This document shows, piece after piece, positions 14,199-20,047 of a stretch of 20,047 nt of DNA (its first letter is position 1; each line of letters starts with the position of its first letter). The translations under genes and the position numbers were made by a program. Source of the DNA: Candidatus Krumholzibacteriota bacterium (GTDB lineage: Bacteria; Krumholzibacteriota; Krumholzibacteriia; Krumholzibacteriales; Krumholzibacteriaceae); assembly GCA_030613345.1 (NCBI GenBank), contig JAUWMD010000012.1, forward strand, positions 1 to 20,047, in the 5' to 3' direction. The notes beneath the pieces are model-generated. The model was not told the origin of the DNA. It saw only the letters and a program-made list of their open reading frames with translations, and ran no database searches.

Positions 14199-16133
14199 GA
14201 ACCTGTTGAAATCGCCCTCGTCCTTGTTCAGATAAAAGAGCGATCCCTCTGCGGCGGTCAATCGCCTGTAGTTCGCCCGAGGGAGCGGAAGGGCCTCGAT
14301 ACGGCCGGCGAGTCGTTCGAAATCGATCTTCACGGGCTTCTCGTCGTTGCCGTTTTTCTTATCTTTTTCGTCTTTCTCGCCTTTCTTGTCCTTCTTGTTA
14401 TCTTCTGCCTCGTTCCCGGGAGCCTGCTCCTCATCGCTGCGTGGGGGCAGCAGCGCCTCGCCGTCGGTGCGAAGTGTCAGCGCATAGATGCCGGCGACCT
14501 TCTTGTATACCATCTCCCATTCGAAATCGCAGAATGTCGGGCTGAACCTGCGGTTGGAGATGAAAAAGAGGTGGTTCCCGTCCTTCGAGAAGACCGGATT
14601 GAAGTCGTTGTATATCCCGCTACTGACGCTCTGCGTCATGTCACCGTCGAGCGAATAGATATAGACCTGTGTGACCTGGTCGGCATTCATCTTCGAGTAG
14701 GCGATCCACCTGCTGTCGGGCGACCACGAGAAATCGTAGATCGGCTTGAGTTCCAGGGCTACGTCGATGTTCTCGAACTCGGCCCTGTCGACCTCGGTCT
14801 TCTTCCCCGAATCGACGTCTATCCACCAGCAGCGCAGGGTCTGATCGGCGTATGCCAGTTTCTTGCTGTCGGGTGACCAGCGCAGCGTGTGCCTGTAGCC
14901 GTCCCTGTGGCTCGTCAGCTTCTTCGCCGCCCCGTCAGGGCCCGTACCCCGGACCCAGATCTCGTACTCGCCGCTCGCATCGGAGAAATATGCGATCTTC
15001 GAGCCGTCGGGAGACCAGGCGGCGTCCTTCTCCCTCGAGCCGCTGCTGCTCGTCAGGTTGCGCGTCGGGCCGTGCTCGAGCGGCACGGTGAAGATCTCGC
15101 CCCTCGCCGAGACGAGAGCCCTCTTCCCCGAAGGCGATATGTCGACGTCGGTGATCAGCCGGTCGACTTTCCTCAGGTAGGGCCTCAGCTCGGGAGCATC
15201 GCTGCTCACCCTGATATCGACCTTCGCAGTCTTTCCCGAATCGATATCGAGCATCCAGATATCGCCGCCGAGCTCGTAGACGATCCTGCCGGTACCCTCG
15301 CTCGGGCGCCTGACATCGTACCTGCTATGATCGGTCAGCTGCTCCACCCCACCCGTCGCGGGGTCGAGGCGCCAGATATTGAGGACCCTGCTGCGGTCGG
15401 AGCTGAAATATATCTTGTCGCCGACCCACATCGGGATCCTGTCGGTCCCCTCGAAATCGGTGACCTTCGAGTCGGCCATCTTCTCGAAATCGAATACGTA
15501 GATCTCCTGCGCCGTGCCGCCCCTGTAACGTTTCCACGTCCTGCTCTCGCGCGAGATGCGGTTGTAAGCGATCTTCATGCCGTCGGGAGAGAAGCTTCCC
15601 TGCACCGCCTCGTGCATGATCAGCTCCTCGAGGCCGGTGCCATCGGGATTGACCATGAAGAGCCTTTTGAAACGGTTGAACGACCGCCTGGCGGAATTGA
15701 ATATGATCTTGCCGTTGGCCGGGTGCCAGCCGACGACCTCGTCATAAGCCGGATGCCATGTCACCCTCGTGATGCCGCCGCCCATGGTGTTCATCACATA
15801 TATGTCGGCGTTGCCGTCATAATCGCCGGTGAAGGCGATCATGCTGCCGTCGGGAGAAAACTTCGGATACCGCTCCTCCCCGTCGTGGATCGTAAGCCTC
15901 GCGGCCGCTCCTCCCGAGGCGGGCGCGGTCCATATATCCTCGCCGCTGCCGAAGACTATCGTGTTATCGTGGATGTCGGGGAAGCGCATGAGCGCCTCGC
16001 CCGAGCTGCCCGTGAGGGGGACTGCGGCGACGCCATCCACCGGCCATACGATCGCGGCGGTCAGCAGAACGGCCACGGCGAGCACGAATGCGGCCTTCCG
16101 GGGAATGAAAGTGGTGCGGGGACGTGAAAGCAT
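14196..16133 (-). CDS. Tricorn-type protease, N-terminal beta-propeller part (ends at in-frame TAG)
   Basis: 645 residues before the amber stop. A signal peptide spans residues 1 to about 37 (positively charged start, hydrophobic core AAFVLAVAVLLTAAIVW, cleavage near VAA). PD40/WD40-like blades follow: repeated patterns such as FSPDGSMIAFTG, ISPSGKRALVSA, WSPDGSKIAYFSD and WSPDSKKLAYAD mark the tricorn propellers, which feed peptides to the active site. A lysine/aspartate/glutamate-rich linker occupies about 568-599. The ATG at 16133 is chosen because GAGGGAG lies about six bases upstream and the signal peptide starts there; the frame is open 38 codons further but without signal-like sequence. 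With the downstream part the full protein would be 1122 positions, close to the roughly 1070 of Thermoplasma tricorn. Likely a periplasmic or outer-membrane-associated protease that trims peptides. Confidence 0.85.
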   Translation of the reverse strand: MLSRPRTTFIPRKAAFVLAVAVLLTAAIVWPVDGVAAVPLTGSSGEALMRFPDIHDNTIVFGSGEDIWTAPASGGAAARLTIHDGEERYPKFSPDGSMIAFTGDYDGNADIYVMNTMGGGITRVTWHPAYDEVVGWHPANGKIIFNSARRSFNRFKRLFMVNPDGTGLEELIMHEAVQGSFSPDGMKIAYNRISRESRTWKRYRGGTAQEIYVFDFEKMADSKVTDFEGTDRIPMWVGDKIYFSSDRSRVLNIWRLDPATGGVEQLTDHSRYDVRRPSEGTGRIVYELGGDIWMLDIDSGKTAKVDIRVSSDAPELRPYLRKVDRLITDVDISPSGKRALVSARGEIFTVPLEHGPTRNLTSSSGSREKDAAWSPDGSKIAYFSDASGEYEIWVRGTGPDGAAKKLTSHRDGYRHTLRWSPDSKKLAYADQTLRCWWIDVDSGKKTEVDRAEFENIDVALELKPIYDFSWSPDSRWIAYSKMNADQVTQVYIYSLDGDMTQSVSSGIYNDFNPVFSKDGNHLFFISNRRFSPTFCDFEWEMVYKKVAGIYALTLRTDGEALLPPRSDEEQAPGNEAEDNKKDKKGEKDEKDKKNGNDEKPVKIDFERLAGRIEALPLPRANYRRLTAAEGSLFYLNKDEGDFNRF

Positions 16134-16280
16134 CGTGTTCTCCCTCTTCTGAAAGATAATGTGATGGATACGCGGCCCCGGCCGTCCTCGACGCATACGG
16201 CCCGAATACCGCCCCACCACGATAGCAGAAACACCTCTATGCGGCAAGTGGGCGTGAGACCCGCGCCGCCAGAAAGGATT

Positions 16281-16289
16281 TGATATATA
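16281..16289 (+). promoter_or_regulatory. Possible extended -10 element before the small unknown gene
   Basis: TGATATATA gives an extended -10 (TGn-TATATA) in an AT-rich island inside a GC-rich 217-base divergent gap (16134-16350). No -35 is evident. The alternating TA core could also serve the opposite strand for the protease gene. Nothing else in the gap is supported as a gene. Confidence 0.25.
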
Positions 16290-16350
16290 TACGGGTCAGG
16301 GGATATTCTGTTCCCGGAAGTCACCGTTTTCCCGGTCCGGTCAGGTGGAT

Positions 16351-16743
16351 ATGATCAAGAAGAACAGCGACCCGCTCTACATCTTCCTCAGGAGCCTCGG
16401 CACACGCAGGGGAGTCATCCCTCCCTTCGCGCTCGAGCTCGCACTGGTCGACGGCATGTATTATTACGTACACTCGGTCGAGGAGACGGGAGAGGATTCC
16501 GTCTCGATAGCGATCCGTGTCTGGGACACGAGGAGCCTCGACGACGAGGAAATGGGCCGCCTGAGAAAGGAAGTGGCGGGGCTGGACGACCTGGCAAGAC
16601 TGGCCGACCCGAAAAGCCTCCATCCGTCACTGGGCTGGGGCGTCCTCAGGATCGACCTCGACCAGATCTCCTACTGCATCGAGTGGCACCACAGGCTGTG
16701 GCCCGTCGAGGGCAGAAAATCCCTCCACACCCGGTTACACTAG
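16351..16743 (+). CDS. Small protein of unknown function
   Basis: 130 residues that I do not recognise. There is no signal peptide, no membrane segment and no cysteine cluster. The sequence is mixed and globular-looking (IPPFALELALVDGMYYYVHSVEE, IAIRVWDTRSLDDEEMGRL, LGWGVLRIDLDQISYCIEWHHRLWP), with acidic and aromatic residues, so it is probably a folded cytoplasmic protein. Codon choice (CTC, ATC, GAC, AGG) matches the neighbouring genes, which supports a real gene. AGGTGG lies two bases before the ATG at 16351; a GTG at 16345 is in frame and would add two residues. A weak inverted repeat, CCCG-tca-CGGG, lies just after the stop. It has its own gap on both sides, so no operon partner indicates its job. 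Confidence 0.6.
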   Translation: MIKKNSDPLYIFLRSLGTRRGVIPPFALELALVDGMYYYVHSVEETGEDSVSIAIRVWDTRSLDDEEMGRLRKEVAGLDDLARLADPKSLHPSLGWGVLRIDLDQISYCIEWHHRLWPVEGRKSLHTRLH

Positions 16744-16775
16744 AAAAACCCGTCACGGGATCCTGTCGTTTTACG

Positions 16776-16804
16776 TTTTCATAGTTATTCCCTTCCTGTA
16801 TAAT
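16776..16804 (+). promoter_or_regulatory. Strong sigma70-type promoter for the FecR-like gene
   Basis: A perfect TATAAT (16799-16804) stands 17 bases after TTTTCA (16776-16781), which matches TTGACA at four of six positions. Transcription should start near 16811, giving a leader of about 60 bases with AGGGAGAG before the ATG at 16871. It is the best promoter match noticed in the window and probably drives both the FecR-like and kinase genes. Confidence 0.65.
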
Positions 16805-16870
16805 TTTTCAGTCCGTCACAACGGACATGGAGCGGTCATGGGAACCCTGCCTTTAAAGGGAGAGAATACA

Positions 16871-17827
16871 ATGAGACATTTCACTGCTTTCATGGTGATG
16901 ATACTCACTCTGTCGGTCCTCGCCCCGCACGCAGCGGCCGGGGAGGAGGACGTCCCCGCGGCTATCCTGCTTTCCTGCACCGGCGAAGTCACTGTGGAGA
17001 GAAACAGCGGCGGGAAGATCCCGGGGAGTTTCGGCCTGGCGCTGTACGCCGGCGACGAGGTAAAGACCTCCGCGGCTTCGGAAGCGGAGATCCACTTCGA
17101 GAACGGCATGTGGCTCCAGATGGGTGTCAGCAGCAGCATGAAGATCAAGGGCACAAGGACGAAGACCCAGCCGTCGGGCGTGAAGGTCGGAGACGAGAGC
17201 TTCAAGGTCGTCCAGAACATGATGCGCCTGAAGGACCCCAGGGGCACCAGTTCGCTCGCCGCGCTCAGATCCGCTCCCGGCAAACCGGAGATCGCACTTA
17301 TATCACCATGCCAGACCCGCGTACTCACGGCGACCCCGACATTCGAATGGGAATCGAGCGGTCTCGATGAGGAATTGCTCCTCACCATCTACAACGAGAA
17401 GGGCATCCACTACGAGACGAAGATACCGGGCAGCGCGAGCTACGACTATCCTTCTGGCGCCCCCGCGCTCGCGACGGGCATCTCATATTCCTGGGCCGTC
17501 GAGACGACCGATCTGCTGCGGGTCCCTCCCCTGCGCAGCACTGCCTCATTCTTCGAGGTTATATCGGAGGACGAAACCGGGAAGCTCGACGAATCGCTCG
17601 GGATGATCGATCCGAAAAAGATCCCCAACTGCTCCACCTATCACTTCCTCAGGGCAAGCGTATATTTCGACCATGGGCTCCTCGAGGACGCCATCAACGA
17701 GATGAAGCAGGCCATGGAGGGAGACGCAGGGATGAAGGAGATGCATTCGATCCTCGCCAGGCTCTACGCCGAAGCGGGGAGGACCGGGGAAGCAATGTCC
17801 GAGTACGACCGCATCTTCGAGAAATAG
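16871..17827 (+). CDS. Secreted FecR-domain protein with C-terminal TPR-like helices
   Basis: 318 residues. A signal peptide covers 1 to about 23 (MRHFTAFMVMILTLSVLAPHAAA). The FecR domain (about 28-120) shows the typical pattern CTGEVTVERNSGGK, LYAGDEVKTSAASEAEIHFENGMWLQMG. A beta-sandwich-like domain (about 140-230) opens ISPCQTRVLTATPTFEWES and resembles the FnIII-like modules often attached to such proteins. TPR-like helices (about 255-315) end it, for example LRASVYFDHGLLEDAINEMKQAME and SILARLYAEAGRTGEAMSEYDRIF. The ATG at 16871 has AGGGAGAG at good distance; a start at 16838 would put eleven charged residues before the signal peptide. It lies 45 bases before a kinase gene whose own TPR tail is predicted on the same side of the membrane, so a binding partnership is plausible. 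No TonB receptor or ECF sigma factor is adjacent, so it is not a classical FecR. Confidence 0.78.
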   Translation: MRHFTAFMVMILTLSVLAPHAAAGEEDVPAAILLSCTGEVTVERNSGGKIPGSFGLALYAGDEVKTSAASEAEIHFENGMWLQMGVSSSMKIKGTRTKTQPSGVKVGDESFKVVQNMMRLKDPRGTSSLAALRSAPGKPEIALISPCQTRVLTATPTFEWESSGLDEELLLTIYNEKGIHYETKIPGSASYDYPSGAPALATGISYSWAVETTDLLRVPPLRSTASFFEVISEDETGKLDESLGMIDPKKIPNCSTYHFLRASVYFDHGLLEDAINEMKQAMEGDAGMKEMHSILARLYAEAGRTGEAMSEYDRIFEK

Positions 17828-17872
17828 AAACACCCGCAGATCTGCATCGGGAGATATTTTCGAAAGGACCGC

Positions 17873-19384
17873 GTGGACAGGATCGCCGGATTCGAGATAG
17901 TAAGAACCCTCGGCGAGGGCGGGATGGGCATCGTCTATCTCGCTCGTGACGAGACCCTGCAACGCGAACTGGCGGTCAAGGTCCTTCGGAAGGAACTCGT
18001 CGGGTCCGAGGGCCGGGAGCGGTTCATCAGGGAGGCGCGCGCCTGCTCGAGGATCAGCCACCCCAACATCGTTACGGTCTATGCGGCAGGCGAGCACGAC
18101 GGCGACCTCTATATAGCGATGGAGCTGCTCGAAGGCCGGACCCTGCGCGAGGCGATCGAGGAGGAAGGACCGATCGAATGGCAGAGGGCCTCTGGCTGGA
18201 TGACGGCGATCCTCTCCGCACTCCAGCGGCTTCATGACGAGGGGATAATCCACCGCGACCTCCAGCCGGAGAACATCATGGTCGGGCCCGACGGAGGAGT
18301 CAAGCTGATGGACTTCGGCATAGCCCACGTGGCTTCTGAAAACCGTATCACCGTCGACGTCTCGATGCTCGGAACTACCCAGTACATGTCACCCGAACAG
18401 TCAACCGGAATGCCGACCGATGCGAGAAGCGATATCTTCTCAGTCGGAACGATCCTCTACGAGGCACTCTCGGGCGAGATCCCCTTCAACGCACCGCATC
18501 CGATGGCGGTGATATACAGCATCGCGAACGAGAAGCACGAGTCACTCACCGGCCGTGAGCCGGAGATCCCCGGGGAGCTTGCCGCCATCGTCGACAGAGC
18601 GCTCGAGAAGGATCCCGACGCGAGGTTCGCCAGCGCCGCCGAGTTCGCATCGGAGCTCTCCGCCCTGACTGAGGATCACGGTGACGGCAAAGGCGGATTA
18701 CGAAAGGTTCCGCTCCGGCGCAGGCTGGTTATTCCCGCGGCAGCCCTCGTCATAATAGCAGCCGTCCTGACATGGGCCTTCTCACGCGGCCCGGAAAAGG
18801 GGGACCGCACGACCGCCGAGCATCACAACAAGCTCGGTCTGCAGCACCGGGACGCGGAAAACACAGCCGGCGCACAGGTCGAGTTCAGGAACGCTATCAT
18901 CTCCGATCCCGCCTGGGAGATCCCGTGGAACAATCTCGCCATGATAGAGCTTTTCGAGGGAGACTTCGATGAGGCCGACTCCCTCCTCGGCGAGGCACTG
19001 AAAAGGGATCCCGAATATCCTGAGGCTCTGTACAACATGGGTACGGTCAAGTGGGAAAAGGACGATCTCGAGGGAGCCGAAACCTGTCTGCGGGCATCGA
19101 TCGAGGCCGATCCCTCCTTCATCCCCGCATACAACAACCTCGGCAGGCTGCTGATCGACAGGGGGCGCCCGTCCGTTGCTGCCACCGTGCTCGACGACGC
19201 GCTGTCGAGATTCGACTCGACACCTTATGCCGACGAGCTGAAGGCATACCTTTTCAAGAACAGGGGGATAGCCGCCGCGGAGATGGGCGACGCGAGCGCC
19301 GAGACCTGGTGGCGGAGATCTCTCGAGATAATCCCCGACAACGATGAAGTCAGAAGGCTGCTCGAGAGCGTTGGAGCTCTGTGA
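17873..19384 (+). CDS. Membrane Ser/Thr protein kinase with periplasmic TPR tail and variant HRDLQ loop
   Basis: 503 residues. The kinase domain (about 7-265) has the glycine loop GEGGMGIVY (14-22), K36 (AVK), helix-C E54, HRD 127-129, N134, DFG 147-149 and SPE 173-175. The catalytic-loop lysine that follows HRDL is replaced by glutamine (Q131; codon CAG at 18263-18265). That lysine stabilises the transferred phosphate in typical kinases, so activity may be altered. A transmembrane helix spans about 285-302, after the basic LRRRL. TPR repeats (about 313-500, for example WNNLAMIELFEGDFDEADSLLGEAL and LYNMGTVKWEKDDLEGAETCL) would be outside the inner membrane and may sense or bind envelope proteins such as the FecR-like product upstream. 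The start is GTG at 17873, with GAAAGGA about five bases before it. Similar to PknB-type kinases, but with TPR instead of PASTA. Confidence 0.92.
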   Translation: MDRIAGFEIVRTLGEGGMGIVYLARDETLQRELAVKVLRKELVGSEGRERFIREARACSRISHPNIVTVYAAGEHDGDLYIAMELLEGRTLREAIEEEGPIEWQRASGWMTAILSALQRLHDEGIIHRDLQPENIMVGPDGGVKLMDFGIAHVASENRITVDVSMLGTTQYMSPEQSTGMPTDARSDIFSVGTILYEALSGEIPFNAPHPMAVIYSIANEKHESLTGREPEIPGELAAIVDRALEKDPDARFASAAEFASELSALTEDHGDGKGGLRKVPLRRRLVIPAAALVIIAAVLTWAFSRGPEKGDRTTAEHHNKLGLQHRDAENTAGAQVEFRNAIISDPAWEIPWNNLAMIELFEGDFDEADSLLGEALKRDPEYPEALYNMGTVKWEKDDLEGAETCLRASIEADPSFIPAYNNLGRLLIDRGRPSVAATVLDDALSRFDSTPYADELKAYLFKNRGIAAAEMGDASAETWWRRSLEIIPDNDEVRRLLESVGAL

Positions 19385-19426
19385 TCGGAGACCGGAACAG
19401 ATTTTTCCCGATTCCCCCGTGCCGCA

Positions 19427-20047
19427 TCAGGTAATGACCTTCAGCATTTCGTCGAGCCTGTCGGGATAATTCTCCATCGAAATGCTGCGTTCGGCCCACT
19501 TACGTGCGTTTCCACCCAGCCTTGCAGCCTCTTCACCGTTGCGTAGCAGTGAGATCACCGCCTTCGCCATCGCCGACGCGTCCACCGCCTCGAGGTAGTC
19601 GCTGCCGGACTCGAGGCCCATCCCGGCGACTCCGGCCGGAGTGCTGACGACCGCAGTGCCCATCGCCGCCGCCTCCATCATCCTTATGCGCACGCCGCCG
19701 CTGAACCTCAGCGGGAGGACCATCAGCGAACATCGCCCGAGGCAGGGAACTATATCCTCGACTCCGCCGGCAAACTCGACACGCTCTCCCGCCTCCTCCC
19801 TCAGCCCGCCGTCCACCCCGTGCCCGACGACCTCGAGCAATGCTTCGGGTATCTCCCGGCGGATCGATGGAAAAACATCAGAGACAAAGTAACGCAGTGC
19901 GTCCCTGTTGAAATCTGAATGGAACGATCCCAGAAAGAGGATCCTGTTCTTGTCTCTTTCGAAGGCACCGGTTGAAAACACAGAAAGATCGAGCGCGAGC
20001 GGAAGCGGAAGGATCCTTTTCCCCTCGTATGAAGGGATGCCCTTCAG
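19427..20047 (-). CDS. GT4-family glycosyltransferase, C-terminal part (runs off the window)
   Basis: The frame is open from the right edge to the TGA at 19427-19429, giving 206 visible residues. A GTG at 19981 is internal, since the sequence before it (KGIPSYEGKRILPLPLALDL) fits the family linker. The visible part is the donor-binding Rossmann half of a group 1 transferase: ILFLGSFHSDFNRDALRYFVSDVFP, LLEVVGHG, VPCLGRCSLMVLPLRFSGGVRIRMMEAAAMGTAVVSTPAGVAG. The last contains the E-x7-type nucleotide-sugar signature. Such enzymes build cell-surface polysaccharides or glycolipids; the sugar is not readable. It converges on the kinase gene, with 42 bases between the stops and no clear terminator. 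Confidence 0.85.
   Translation of the reverse strand: MKGIPSYEGKRILPLPLALDLSVFSTGAFERDKNRILFLGSFHSDFNRDALRYFVSDVFPSIRREIPEALLEVVGHGVDGGLREEAGERVEFAGGVEDIVPCLGRCSLMVLPLRFSGGVRIRMMEAAAMGTAVVSTPAGVAGMGLESGSDYLEAVDASAMAKAVISLLRNGEEAARLGGNARKWAERSISMENYPDRLDEMLKVIT

Noticed and set aside
12789..16127. Long plus-strand ORFs opposite the protease gene (12789-14033 and 14889-16127)
   Set aside because: Their translations are low-complexity Val/Asp/Arg/Pro-rich sequence typical of the reverse frame of GC-rich genes, with no domain motifs. The opposite strand has clear tricorn motifs.
16744..16775. Inverted repeat CCCG-tca-CGGG after the small unknown gene as a terminator
   Set aside because: Only a four-pair stem, and the T-rich bases come too far after it to count as an intrinsic terminator.

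Overview
This window comes from a moderately GC-rich Gram-negative-type bacterium. Evidence includes a GT9 (heptosyltransferase-like) glycosyltransferase, secreted proteins with signal peptides, and frequent AGG/AGA arginine codons. The mix of Hanks-type kinases with PEGA or TPR tails, a tricorn-type protease, FecR-like and FHA proteins, and a giant sigma54-type regulator would suit an FCB-group candidate phylum or a deltaproteobacterium-like lineage. That placement is inference; no rRNA or other marker gene is present.

Layout. 1-3042 (+): a tandem-FHA protein (5' end missing), a calcineurin-like phosphoesterase and a Ser/Thr kinase with PEGA repeats, tightly packed. This looks like a phospho-signalling reader / possible eraser / writer cassette. 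3020-5268 (-): a GT9 glycosyltransferase and the ribosome-assembly GTPase RsgA. 5269-5400 is a divergent promoter region. 5401-6209 (+): an EIIA-type PTS protein overlapping a small C4 zinc-ribbon protein. 6299-12768 (+): a 1544-residue regulator (kinase-like N-terminus, STAND-like ATPase, TPRs, GAF, sigma54 AAA+, Fis-type HTH), overlapped by a membrane-anchored UshA-like protein, then a Nif3-family protein. 12765-16133 (-): a secreted tricorn-type protease split by one in-frame TAG. 16351-19384 (+): an unknown small protein, a secreted FecR-like/TPR protein behind a strong sigma70-type promoter, and a second Ser/Thr kinase with a TPR tail. 19427-20047 (-): the C-terminal part of a GT4-type glycosyltransferase.

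Main discovery. The UshA-like gene has an in-frame TGA at 11109-11111, directly after a Pro-Cys-Gly motif. A hairpin with a bulged U and an AGGUG apical loop follows immediately, the form expected of a bacterial SECIS. The gene is best read as one 344-residue selenoprotein (10914-11948) with a Cys-Gly-Sec motif just outside the membrane anchor. A standard gene caller would truncate it to an ORF starting inside the SECIS. Its metallophosphatase metal ligands look degraded, which points to a redox rather than a phosphatase role. It overlaps the giant regulator gene by 20 bp and so is probably co-expressed with it.

Other points are the tricorn amber codon with all catalytic residues intact on both sides, a D-to-N change in the Walker B of the sigma54 AAA+ domain, a K-to-Q change in the catalytic loop of the second kinase, and a second FHA domain without its phosphothreonine-binding residues. 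There is no gene-free stretch over 300 bases; the largest gap is 217 bases (16134-16350). No tRNA, rRNA, CRISPR array or insertion sequence was seen.
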